From Succinivibrio sp. (lineage in GTDB: Bacteria; Pseudomonadota; Gammaproteobacteria; Enterobacterales; Succinivibrionaceae): DNA of 46,328 bases. The stretch covers positions 1-46,328 of the forward strand of contig JAILLS010000088.1 of NCBI GenBank assembly GCA_024693025.1, given 5' to 3'. Position numbers and translations under genes: made by a program. Under the pieces are notes generated by a model that saw nothing but the letters and a program-made list of their open reading frames with translations, was not told the origin of the DNA and searched no databases. Below, piece by piece: positions 8,791-16,705 of the stretch; the first letter of the stretch is position 1, and each line of letters begins with the position of its first letter.

Positions 8791-9324
8791 ATGCATAATC
8801 TGATTCAACGCACATGTAAAAGCCTTGCTGCTGCCACTCTTGTGGTCACACTTCTTGGCTGTGAACAGAACAGTGAGGCGCTTATGGAACCTGACTCTCC
8901 TCAGATAAACTCACAGGCTGTAGGTCTTGCCAATCCTTTTTTGGACTGCAGGACTCTTGCTGAAGCCAACACTCTCTCAGGAGTGAAACTTGAGTGTCCT
9001 CAGTCTTTAATGGGTTACACTGAGGTGATCTATCGGGCGATGCCGCAGCGGCTTACCGAGGTGATCTATACCAATGCAGCAGGAGCGCAGCTGTGTATCC
9101 GCAAAAGTGCAGACAGTGCCGAGGTAAGTGGTGATTATAACCACTATGCTGAGGAACAGCAGGTCAAGGTGGGCAGTCGTCTCGTAAAGCTTAAGGGACG
9201 TCAGGGCAGGGTGTTTCTTGCCACCTTTACCGAGCAGGGCCATGCCTTTTCCGTGGGACTCTATAATCAGGAAAGTGGCATGAGCGTAGCTGACATGTCA
9301 AAACTCATCGCCGCCATCAACTAA
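8791..9324 (+). CDS. Predicted lipoprotein of unknown function
   Basis: A 177-residue secreted lipoprotein. The N-terminus has a basic start, a hydrophobic stretch (LAAATLVVTLL) and a lipobox ending at Cys24 (LLGC), predicting signal peptidase II cleavage and lipid anchoring. The mature part is a small alpha/beta domain with repeated EVIY segments, a central LCIRKSADSAEVSGDYNHY stretch and a C-terminal helix MSKLIAAIN. This pattern recalls short DUF4367-like envelope proteins, but I cannot name the family. AAGG precedes the start by eight bases. It is transcribed divergently from the Gly/Cys-rich gene and stands alone. Confidence 0.8.
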   Translation: MHNLIQRTCKSLAAATLVVTLLGCEQNSEALMEPDSPQINSQAVGLANPFLDCRTLAEANTLSGVKLECPQSLMGYTEVIYRAMPQRLTEVIYTNAAGAQLCIRKSADSAEVSGDYNHYAEEQQVKVGSRLVKLKGRQGRVFLATFTEQGHAFSVGLYNQESGMSVADMSKLIAAIN

Positions 9325-9362
9325 GTCTTAGGCAGTTTTTGCTCAAACGTCTGCCTGTGAGC

Positions 9363-9427
9363 TGTTTCAAATTTTCCTGTTTCAAAATTAAACATTGTGA
9401 AACAGGGAAATCTTCCATATTGTTTCA
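9363..9427 (+). promoter_or_regulatory. Cluster of TGTTTCA/TGAAACA motifs upstream of second TRAP operon
   Basis: The heptamer TGTTTCA occurs at 9363, 9378 and 9421, and its inverse TGAAACA at 9398. The second and inverted copies form an 8-bp dyad, CTGTTTCA/TGAAACAG, with 13 bases between. The half-site resembles the TGAAAC/GTTTCA halves of KdgR-type operators of pectin and uronate genes, which would suit the operon below. Binding by such a regulator is inference; the halves face outward rather than as in the classical site. Confidence 0.4.
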
Positions 9428-9562
9428 AATCTATACAGATTTAAAAATATCCTTTTAATTTCAAGCTGAAAATATCTGGCATGAGAGATGCAATATCTAC
9501 TACACAGCGGATACCAGAGGGTAGCCCTGATTTTTATAAATTTACTTAAGGAATCAAAAAAC

Positions 9563-10576
9563 ATGAAGAACATTGCTTTAAGAACTGCTGTGGCTGTATG
9601 TGTAGCTGGTGTGTTATCACTCGGTGCTATGGCGACAGCTTCTGCTGATGACACCATTGTCCTGAGAGTAGGCTATGGTAACAATCCAGGTGAACCATTC
9701 GATTTAGGCTGTCATAAATGGCAGGAACTTATTGAGCAGCGTTCCGGCGGCAAGATGAAGATTGAGCTTTATCCTTCCTCTCAGTTAGGATCCAAGGATG
9801 ACGTGATGGATCAGATGGTGGCTGGTGAGCCGGTCTGCACCCTGACTGACGGCGCCTTCTTCTATGACCGCGGTGTTAAGGATATGGGTATCGTCTTCGG
9901 ACCATATCTGTTTGATACCTGGGAGCAGGCCTTTAAGCTCAACGACAGCCAGTGGTTCAAGGATCAGGCCAAGCTCGTAGCTGAGAAGGCTCACCTGCAG
10001 ATCATCGGCGCTGACTGGAAATATGGTGCCCGTCATACTCTGACCACCAAGCCGGTCAACAAGGTTGAAGATTTCAAGGGCATGAAGGTGCGTGTGCCGA
10101 CCAACAATATTCAGGTCAAGGGCTTTGAGGTCTTAGGTGCCACTCCTACTCCAATGGCTTTAGGTGAAGTCTATACCTCCCTGCAGCAGGGCACCATTGA
10201 CGGTGTGGAAAACCCGCTGGCCGTGCTGTACAACGGCAAATTCCATGAAGTTGCCAAATATCTGCTCTTAGACGGTCACGTCTTCAACATTACCAATATC
10301 GTGGTAGGTACAGACTTTTACAACAGCCTGACTGACGAGCAGAAGAAGATTCTGGTTGAGACCTGCCATGAGGCTGCCATGTATCAGAACAAGATCGTTG
10401 AGGATTCTGAGGCTGACATCATCGCCAAGTTCAAGGCTGAAGGCGTCACTGTGCTCGATCCGTCTGCCGAGTTCAAGAAGTCTTTGGTGGAAACCTCCAA
10501 GAAGTTCTATACCTTACCTGATTTCAAGGACTGGACTCCTGGCCTCTATGACACTGTCAAGAAAGCCATGAACTAA
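9563..10576 (+). CDS. dctP: TRAP transporter substrate-binding protein DctP (second system)
   Basis: A 337-residue periplasmic receptor with a signal peptide (MKNIALRTAVAVCVAGVLSL, cleavage probably after ASA near residue 30). DctP landmarks are GGKMKIELYPSSQLG near 58, the substrate-carboxylate-binding GMKVRVP near 170, and GEVYTSLQQGTIDGVENPLA near 200. The start was set at 9563, which has TAAGGA upstream and gives a proper signal sequence; the longer frame from 9488 would bury it. It heads an operon with dctQM and hexonate-catabolic genes, so the substrate is probably L-galactonate, another hexonate or a hexuronate. The receptor resembles YiaO-type proteins. Substrate identity is inferred from neighbours only. 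Confidence 0.93.
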   Translation: MKNIALRTAVAVCVAGVLSLGAMATASADDTIVLRVGYGNNPGEPFDLGCHKWQELIEQRSGGKMKIELYPSSQLGSKDDVMDQMVAGEPVCTLTDGAFFYDRGVKDMGIVFGPYLFDTWEQAFKLNDSQWFKDQAKLVAEKAHLQIIGADWKYGARHTLTTKPVNKVEDFKGMKVRVPTNNIQVKGFEVLGATPTPMALGEVYTSLQQGTIDGVENPLAVLYNGKFHEVAKYLLLDGHVFNITNIVVGTDFYNSLTDEQKKILVETCHEAAMYQNKIVEDSEADIIAKFKAEGVTVLDPSAEFKKSLVETSKKFYTLPDFKDWTPGLYDTVKKAMN

Positions 10577-10586
10577 AATCTGACCT

Positions 10587-10621
10587 AAAGGGCCGTCAGC
10601 ACTGCATAGGCGGCCTTTTTT
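10587..10621 (+). terminator. Terminator-like hairpin between dctP and dctQ
   Basis: GGCCG (10591-10595) pairs with CGGCC (10611-10615), extended by flanking A/T pairs, and runs into seven T residues. It is placed to let part of transcription stop after dctP, giving more receptor than permease, as is common in transporter operons. Confidence 0.7.
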
Positions 10622-10654
10622 GTATCCTCAAATAACTGGGAAAACTAATAATTT

Positions 10655-11158
10655 ATGAAGAAAAACAATATATTAGCTAATATTGATCTTCTTCTGGCCG
10701 CAGTTGCTCTCTGTATTCTGGTAGTGGTGACTTTTGGAGGCGTGATCATGCGTTACTTCATCAGCAAACCGATTATCTGGGCCGAAGAAGTACAGTTATG
10801 GTGTTTCCTCTGGATGACCTTTCTGGGTGGCTCGGCCGCCTTCAGATACGGCAGTCATGTGGCGGTGGAAATGGTGGTCAACCTGATGCCTAAGAACCTG
10901 CGCAGATTTGTAGAGCGCCTTGACTATGTGATTACCATGCTGGTCCTGGGTTATGTGGCCTATTTAGGCTGCAACATGGTGCAGCTGATGATCAAGATCG
11001 GCAAGGTCACCTCCATTCTGCATGTGCCGTTCTCGTTTATCAATGCCATCATTCCGGTCTGCTGCATCCTGATGATGATAAGCCTGACCTATGCCACTTT
11101 CTTTAACCGGCAGGATAAGCCTGAACAGGCTGAACCTGTGCAAGAGAAGGAGGAATAA
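10655..11158 (+). CDS. dctQ: TRAP transporter small permease DctQ (second system)
   Basis: A 167-residue DctQ-family protein with four membrane segments near residues 10-32, 45-68, 85-108 and 125-150. The family signature is seen in IWAEEVQLWCFLWMTFLGGSAAF and in the GSHVAVEMV stretch that follows. It forms the membrane unit with DctM immediately downstream; the two genes are separated by 2 nt and a strong GGAGG. The C-terminal tail is short and charged. It is separated from its receptor gene by 78 bp holding a partial terminator. The ribosome site before its ATG is weak, so start certainty is moderate. Confidence 0.9.
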   Translation: MKKNNILANIDLLLAAVALCILVVVTFGGVIMRYFISKPIIWAEEVQLWCFLWMTFLGGSAAFRYGSHVAVEMVVNLMPKNLRRFVERLDYVITMLVLGYVAYLGCNMVQLMIKIGKVTSILHVPFSFINAIIPVCCILMMISLTYATFFNRQDKPEQAEPVQEKEE

Positions 11159-11160
11159 GC

Positions 11161-12447
11161 ATGGATCTGCCAATTGGAATTGCCTCTGTAGTCCTGCTGG
11201 TGCTGCTGTTTTTAAAGCTGCCGGTCTTTATCGCCATTTTAAGCGCCGCCGTCACGTATTTCGTGCTGCACCCTGAAATCAACTCCGTGATTTTAGCGCA
11301 GCGCGTGCTGGCCGGCTCTCAGTCCATCCCGCTCTTAGCCATTCCTTTCTTTGTCTGCGCCGGCGTGTTTATGAACTACACGGGTGTGACCAAGCGCATC
11401 GTGGATTTCTGCGAGTCCATCGTCGGCAATATCATAGGCGGCATCGGACATGTGACCGTGCTGGTTGCTACTCTGATGGGCGGCCTGTCAGGCTCTAACC
11501 TCGCTGATGCGGCCATGGAAGCCAAAATGCTGGTGCCTGAGATGGAAAAGCGCGGCTTCTCCAAGGCCTTCGGCTCAGTGCTGGTCGCAACCTCCGCCAT
11601 TATCACGCCGCTGATTCCTCCGGGGATTGCGATGATTATTTACGGCTCGATTGCCAATGTCTCCATCGGTAAGCTCTTTATCGCTGGTATCGGTCCGGGG
11701 CTGCTGCTCTGCGTGTTCCTGATGCTGCTCGTGGGTCTGGTCTCCTACAAGCGCGGTTACAGAAGTCCGGTCAAGGTCGATACCTCAAAAAAGCGGATCT
11801 GGCAGACCTTCAAGGGAGCATTTCTGCCTCTGTGTCTGCCGATCATTATCATCGGCGGTATCCGGATCGGCGCCTTCACTCCGACTGAGGCAGGCTCGGT
11901 GGCTATCGTCTACTCGCTGCTTTTAGGCGTAGTTTATAAGGAAATGACTCTGCACGATGTGCTGCGCGGCATGAAGGAAACCGTGCTGACCTCCTCAGCC
12001 ATTATGCTGATTATCGCCGCAGCCTCAGCCTTTGCCTGGGCGCTGACCAAGGAGAAGATCCCGCAGTATTTCACCGGCCTGTTCATCGAGCATCTCAATC
12101 ATGCGGTGGTGTTCCTCCTGTGCGTGAATGTCTTCCTGCTCATCATAGGTATGTTCATCGAGGGCAATGCTGCCATGATTATTCTGGTGCCGCTGCTTGC
12201 TCCTCTGGCCAAGCATTTTGGCATCGATGAGATCCACTTTGCCATGGTGGTGATCTTCAACTTTGCCTTAGGCGCACTCTCGCCGCCGATGGGCACGCTG
12301 ATGTTTGTGACCTGCTCGATTACCAAATGCCCGATGGGGACCTTTATTAAAGAGGCTGTGCCTTTCTATATGCTCCTGATCTGCGCACTTTTACTCTTAA
12401 CTTTCGTCCCTACCTTCAGTATCGGACTTGTGAACTTAATTTATTAA
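11161..12447 (+). CDS. dctM: TRAP transporter large permease DctM (second system)
   Basis: A 428-residue DctM-family Na+/solute symport subunit, hydrophobic throughout. Family features include SQSIPLLAIPFFVCAGVFMN near residue 45, GGLSGSNLADAAMEAKMLVPEM near 107, PLIPPGIAMIIYGS near 142, and FALGALSPPMGTLMF near 368. GGAGG precedes the ATG. The gene is followed after 13 nt by the zinc dehydrogenase gene, tying the transporter to hexonate oxidation. Length and composition are normal. Confidence 0.93.
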   Translation: MDLPIGIASVVLLVLLFLKLPVFIAILSAAVTYFVLHPEINSVILAQRVLAGSQSIPLLAIPFFVCAGVFMNYTGVTKRIVDFCESIVGNIIGGIGHVTVLVATLMGGLSGSNLADAAMEAKMLVPEMEKRGFSKAFGSVLVATSAIITPLIPPGIAMIIYGSIANVSIGKLFIAGIGPGLLLCVFLMLLVGLVSYKRGYRSPVKVDTSKKRIWQTFKGAFLPLCLPIIIIGGIRIGAFTPTEAGSVAIVYSLLLGVVYKEMTLHDVLRGMKETVLTSSAIMLIIAAASAFAWALTKEKIPQYFTGLFIEHLNHAVVFLLCVNVFLLIIGMFIEGNAAMIILVPLLAPLAKHFGIDEIHFAMVVIFNFALGALSPPMGTLMFVTCSITKCPMGTFIKEAVPFYMLLICALLLLTFVPTFSIGLVNLIY

Positions 12448-12460
12448 ACAAGGATTAAAC

Positions 12461-13492
12461 ATGAAAACCATCATTATTCAGAAACCAGGTGAAGTTCAGA
12501 TTATCGAAACTCCGATGCCGGAGCCTAAAGAGGGTGAGGCTCTGCTTAAGATCCTGCGCGGCGGCATCTGCGGCTCGGATCTGGGTACCTATCGCGGCAC
12601 CTTTGCCTATGCCTCCTATCCGCGCATTCCGGGACATGAGTTCTCTGCGCAGATTGAGAAACTCAACGGCGATGCCAGCTCCTATGGCCTCAGGGAGGGC
12701 ATGATTGTCACCTGCAATCCGTATTTCAACTGCGGCAAGTGCTACAGCTGTGAGCGCGGTCTGGTCAACTGCTGCGAGCACAACGAGACTTTAGGCGCAC
12801 AGCGTGACGGAGCCTTCTCCGAGTACATCACCATGCCGTTTGAGCGCATTTATGACGGTCAGGGCCTGGATCCGGCTGAGCTTGCCGCTATCGAGCCTTT
12901 CTGCATTTCCTATCACGGTACTGTCACACGCGGCAAGGTCAAGGCAGGAGATAAGGTGCTGGTCATCGGTGCCGGTACCATCGGAGCCTTAGCGGCCGTG
13001 GCTGCCAAATCTCAGGGCGCAACCGTCTATATTGCCGACGTGGCGCAGAAGAAAATCGACTATGCCGTGCAGAACTTCGGTTTAGACGGCGGCATCTACA
13101 ACAACGGCGAGGGCTTTGTGGAAAAATGCCAGTCGGTAACCGACGGCAAGGGCTTTGACGTCGCCATCGAGGCGGTAGGCCTGCCTTCAACCTTCCAGAA
13201 TGCCATCGACGTGGCTGCCTTCGGCGGACGCGTGGTGCTGATCGGGGTGGGCAAGAAAAACCTTGATTTCAATTTCACTTTGCTGCAAAAGAAAGAATTA
13301 AACGTGTTTGGATCAAGAAATGCGCTTAAACAGGATTTTTTAAATCTTATAAATCTCGTAAAATCAGGAAAGGTTAATCTTAAAAAAGCCATCACCAATA
13401 CCTACAGGTTTGATGATGCCGCAACCGCTTTTGCAGATTTTGCCGCGCATGGTGCTGATATGCTCAAGGTCGAAATTGACTTTACTGCATAG
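12461..13492 (+). CDS. Zinc-dependent dehydrogenase, LgoD/RspB-like (L-galactonate or L-gulonate 5-dehydrogenase)
   Basis: A 343-residue medium-chain zinc dehydrogenase. The catalytic zinc ligands are in GGICGSD near 37 and GHEF near 60. The structural zinc cysteines are in CGKCYSCERGLVNCC near 90, and the nucleotide-binding GAGTIGALAA is near 168. LgoD and RspB of E. coli, of this size and type, oxidise L-galactonate to D-tagaturonate and L-gulonate to D-fructuronate respectively. Because uxaB (tagaturonate reductase) and uxaA follow, the L-galactonate reaction is the better fit here; this is a context argument, not a motif. AAGGA precedes the ATG. It is likely cotranscribed with the TRAP genes. 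Confidence 0.8.
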   Translation: MKTIIIQKPGEVQIIETPMPEPKEGEALLKILRGGICGSDLGTYRGTFAYASYPRIPGHEFSAQIEKLNGDASSYGLREGMIVTCNPYFNCGKCYSCERGLVNCCEHNETLGAQRDGAFSEYITMPFERIYDGQGLDPAELAAIEPFCISYHGTVTRGKVKAGDKVLVIGAGTIGALAAVAAKSQGATVYIADVAQKKIDYAVQNFGLDGGIYNNGEGFVEKCQSVTDGKGFDVAIEAVGLPSTFQNAIDVAAFGGRVVLIGVGKKNLDFNFTLLQKKELNVFGSRNALKQDFLNLINLVKSGKVNLKKAITNTYRFDDAATAFADFAAHGADMLKVEIDFTA

Positions 13493-13513
13493 ACTCTATT
13501 GCCGTTTTTTGAG

Positions 13514-13539
13514 GTCAGCTGAGCTTATGCTCAGCTGAC
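13514..13539 (+). other. Perfect 11-bp hairpin between dehydrogenase gene and uxaB
   Basis: GTCAGCTGAGC pairs perfectly with GCTCAGCTGAC around the loop TTAT. No T run follows, so it is a poor Rho-independent terminator. It may protect or process the polycistronic mRNA, or act as an operator. Confidence 0.55.
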
Positions 13540-13569
13540 ATGGTTATTATTTACTTAAGGACATAATAC

Positions 13570-15069
13570 ATGAGTAAGTTAAGTTTAGCTCTTAAACCAG
13601 AATGCAAATCAGATCTTCCAATTAAGGCCATTCAGTTCGGCGAAGGTAATTTCCTGCGCTGCTTCTTAGACTGGATGATTTTCAGAATGAATTCACAGAA
13701 CCTGTTTAACGGCAGGGTTCTGGTGGTTCAGCCAAGTACTCATGGCCATAGCCTGCCGGTTCTGAAGTCTCAGGATAATCTGTTTACCGCCATTTTGCAC
13801 GGTATGGAGAACGGCAAGACAGTGGAGACCTTTGAAATTATCAATACCATTGCCGACTGCAAGAATGCCTATGATGAAAGCGACTGGGAAGATTTAAAGA
13901 AATGCATTACCTCAGAAGATCTGGAGTTTGTGTTCTCCAACACCACCGAGGCAGGTATTGTCTATGTGCAGGAGCCGCTTCCGGCTAAGGGCTGCCCGCA
14001 GTCCTTCCCGGGTAAGCTCACCCAGCTGCTGTGCGAGCGTTTCAAGGCCCTTAAAGGCAAGAAAAATGCCGGTCTGTTCATTATGCCTTGCGAGCTCATC
14101 GAGAAGAATGGTGAAAAACTGCGCGAAATCATCTTAAAGCTTGCCGATGACTGGAAGCTTGGTGATGACTTCAAGGCCTATGTTAACAATGAGTGCACCT
14201 TCTTAAATACCCTCGTTGACCGCGTGGTGTCAGGCTATCCTAAGGCAGATGCCAAGCGCTATGAAGAGCAGTTAGGCTATGAAGATGCCATGATGACCAC
14301 CGGTGAGACCTTCAACTTCCTGGCCATTGAGGGCGGCGATGAGGTCAAGGAAAAGCTGCCTCTGCAGAAAGCCGGTCTGAATGTAGTGGTGGCCTCAGAT
14401 ATTACTCCATACCGTCTGCGCAAGGTCAGAATCCTCAACGGCGCTCATACCTCCAATGTTCCGGCAGCCTTCCTGGCTGGTCTTGATACCGTCGATCAGA
14501 TGATGACCCATGAGGTGACCGGCAAGTTTGCCCGCTCTGTGATCTATGATGAAATCATTCCGGCTGTCAACCTCGACAAGCAGATGCTGACTGAGTTTGC
14601 GGATGCCGTAGTGGATCGTTTCATGGATCCGTCCCTGCACCATCAGCTGGCCTCGATTCTGATGAACTGCACCTCCAAGATCAAGGCCCGTGTGCTGCCA
14701 TCCATTCTCGATGCCAGAGCCAAGGGTGTGCTGCCTAAGAAGCTCTGCTTTGCCTTAGCCGCTTACTTTGCACTCTACAAGAATGCAGGCGGGGTCTCTC
14801 CGGTCAAGGTGCAGAGAGCTGACGGCAAGAGCGGGGAGTTCCAGGATGATCAGTATGCCGTAGAAGCCTTAAGCAAGGCCTGGTCCTTCTATCAGAAATC
14901 CGAATCTTCAGCTCAGTCTACCGTCAAGGCTATTCTGTCTGATACCAAGCTGTGGGGACGTGATCTATCCTCAGATGTTGATTTAATGACCATGGTGGCC
15001 AAGCTTACCCATGCGGTGATTACCGATGGAATTCTGCCAACTATGCGTGACCTGCAGGAGAATGCCTAA
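13570..15069 (+). CDS. uxaB: Tagaturonate reductase (altronate oxidoreductase)
   Basis: A 499-residue member of the mannitol dehydrogenase / polyol-specific long-chain family. UxaB reduces D-tagaturonate to D-altronate with NADH in hexuronate breakdown. The N-terminal IKAIQFGEGNFLRCFLDWM is the nucleotide-binding start typical of UxaB. The central ITPYRLRKVRILNGAHTSNVPAAF region holds the family's catalytic Lys and substrate-binding His/Asn residues. The C-terminal domain is helical. AAGGA lies upstream of the ATG. Its stop codon overlaps the uxaA ATG by one base, which argues for coupled synthesis of the next pathway enzyme. Cytoplasmic; identification is firm from length, motifs and context. 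Confidence 0.92.
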   Translation: MSKLSLALKPECKSDLPIKAIQFGEGNFLRCFLDWMIFRMNSQNLFNGRVLVVQPSTHGHSLPVLKSQDNLFTAILHGMENGKTVETFEIINTIADCKNAYDESDWEDLKKCITSEDLEFVFSNTTEAGIVYVQEPLPAKGCPQSFPGKLTQLLCERFKALKGKKNAGLFIMPCELIEKNGEKLREIILKLADDWKLGDDFKAYVNNECTFLNTLVDRVVSGYPKADAKRYEEQLGYEDAMMTTGETFNFLAIEGGDEVKEKLPLQKAGLNVVVASDITPYRLRKVRILNGAHTSNVPAAFLAGLDTVDQMMTHEVTGKFARSVIYDEIIPAVNLDKQMLTEFADAVVDRFMDPSLHHQLASILMNCTSKIKARVLPSILDARAKGVLPKKLCFALAAYFALYKNAGGVSPVKVQRADGKSGEFQDDQYAVEALSKAWSFYQKSESSAQSTVKAILSDTKLWGRDLSSDVDLMTMVAKLTHAVITDGILPTMRDLQENA

Positions 15070-16556
15070 TGCGTTGTGTGGTTATCAATCCTAAAGAGGA
15101 TGTTGTAGCAGTAGCTCTTGAGGATCTCAAAAAGGGCGAAGTCATGTCCACCCCGGCTGGCGAGGTGGTGCTCAAAGAGGACATTACCCGCGGACACAAG
15201 TTTGCGCTGCATGATCTCAAGGAAGGCGATCCGATCATCAAATACGGATATCCTATCGGACATGCTACCTGCAGGATAGAGCAGGGCATGCATGTGCACA
15301 GCCAGAATGTGAAGACCAATCTGTCCGGAACCAATACCTATACCTATAACAAGGTGCCTCCGGCAGCCTTAAAGCAGCTGAACAAAACCTTTGAAGGTTA
15401 TGTGCGCGCTGACGGTCAGGTCGGGATCCGCAATGAGGTCTGGATTATTCCGACCGTGTTCTGCGTCAACCATATTGCCAAAGAGCTTGAGGCCTATGCC
15501 CGCGAAAAGCTGATGGATTATAAGAATGTGGACGGCTGCTATGCGCTCACCCATCCTTATGGCTGCTCGCAGATGGGTGAGGATCAGGAAACCACCCAGC
15601 GCCTGCTGGCTGCTCTGACCCGTCATCCGAATGCAGGCACCGTGCTGGTGTTAGGTCTTGGCTGTGAGAACAATAATCTTGCCGTCTTCAAGAAATTCCT
15701 CGATCTCAATGACGACCGCCTGATGTTCCTCAACAGTCAGGATGTCGAGGATGAGCTGGAAAGCGGGTATGCCATTATCGACAGACTTCTGGAGAAGACC
15801 AATAAGTTTACCCGTCAGACCGTGCCTCTCTCCAAGCTGAGAATAGGTCTGAAGTGCGGCGGCTCTGACGGTCTGTCAGGCATTACCGCCAATCCGCTCA
15901 TCGGCAGAGTCAGCGATCTGGTGGTCGGTGCCGGCGGCACCTCAGTGATGACCGAGGTGCCTGAAATGTTCGGTGCTGAGCAGATCCTGATGAACCGTGC
16001 CTGCAGCGAGCAGGTCTTCAATCAGACTGTCGATCTCATCAATAACTTCAAGAACTACTTTAAGACCCATGGTGAGACGGTTTCTGAAAACCCTTCTCCA
16101 GGCAATAAGGCCGGCGGCATTACGACGCTTGAGGATAAATCCTTAGGCTGCGTGCAGAAAGGCGGCAAGGCTGAAGTGCGCGGGGTGCTCAAGTATACGG
16201 AGACCATTAAAGAGACCGGTCTAAACCTGCTCAATGCACCTGGCAACGATGGTGTGTCCTGCTCGGCTCTGGCAGCCTCCGGTGTGGATATCATTCTCTT
16301 CTCCACCGGCCGCGGCACGCCTTTTAGCACCGTGGTGCCGACCATCAAGATCTCCACCAACAATGATCTGTTCTCCCGCAAGGGCGGCAACTGGATTGAC
16401 TTCAATGCCGGCGCCATTGTGGATGGCAGGGACTTTGATGAACTCGCTGAAGAGCTGCTGGACTACATTCTCAAGGTGGCTTCAGGTCAGCTCTCCGTTT
16501 CAGAGAAACGCGGCTTCCATGAGCTGTTGATCTGGAAGGATGGCGTCACTCTCTAA
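15069..16556 (+). CDS. uxaA: Altronate dehydratase
   Basis: A 495-residue iron-dependent altronate dehydratase that converts D-altronate to 2-keto-3-deoxygluconate. The N-terminal SAF domain (about 1-85) includes GHKFALHDLKEGDPIIKYG. It is joined to the large galactarate/altronate dehydratase domain: GYVRADGQVGIRN near 112, THPYGCSQMGEDQ near 157, GLGCENNN near 196, and LKCGGSDGLSGITANP near 262. Conserved Cys and His residues in these motifs are thought to serve the metal site. The gene overlaps uxaB and ends the operon; a strong terminator follows 22 nt after the stop. Its product, KDG, is shared with the uxuAB branch elsewhere in the window. Confidence 0.94.
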   Translation: MRCVVINPKEDVVAVALEDLKKGEVMSTPAGEVVLKEDITRGHKFALHDLKEGDPIIKYGYPIGHATCRIEQGMHVHSQNVKTNLSGTNTYTYNKVPPAALKQLNKTFEGYVRADGQVGIRNEVWIIPTVFCVNHIAKELEAYAREKLMDYKNVDGCYALTHPYGCSQMGEDQETTQRLLAALTRHPNAGTVLVLGLGCENNNLAVFKKFLDLNDDRLMFLNSQDVEDELESGYAIIDRLLEKTNKFTRQTVPLSKLRIGLKCGGSDGLSGITANPLIGRVSDLVVGAGGTSVMTEVPEMFGAEQILMNRACSEQVFNQTVDLINNFKNYFKTHGETVSENPSPGNKAGGITTLEDKSLGCVQKGGKAEVRGVLKYTETIKETGLNLLNAPGNDGVSCSALAASGVDIILFSTGRGTPFSTVVPTIKISTNNDLFSRKGGNWIDFNAGAIVDGRDFDELAEELLDYILKVASGQLSVSEKRGFHELLIWKDGVTL

Positions 16557-16577
16557 GCCTCTTCCTTATATAGGTTA

Positions 16578-16614
16578 AAAGCCCCGTGCTGGTTTGCCAG
16601 CATGGGGCTTTCTA
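16578..16614. terminator. Strong, possibly bidirectional terminator after uxaA
   Basis: A 15-pair stem (one mismatch) with a four-base TTTG loop spans 16578-16611, with a short T run after it and A residues before it. It ends the uxaA operon and is 92 nt past the end of the opposite-strand EAL gene. Confidence 0.85.
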
Positions 16615-16705
16615 TTCTTGGTAAGGTTCAGAACCAGAGTTTGGTCATCAGCTCACAGAGGCACAGAGCAGTTCCAGGAGCGCAGTGCTCTTAGCGCCTA
16701 GGCGC

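Noticed and set aside
15041-15334. Minus-strand frames across the uxaB/uxaA junction
   Set aside because: Shadows of strongly supported plus-strand genes with overlapping stop and start.
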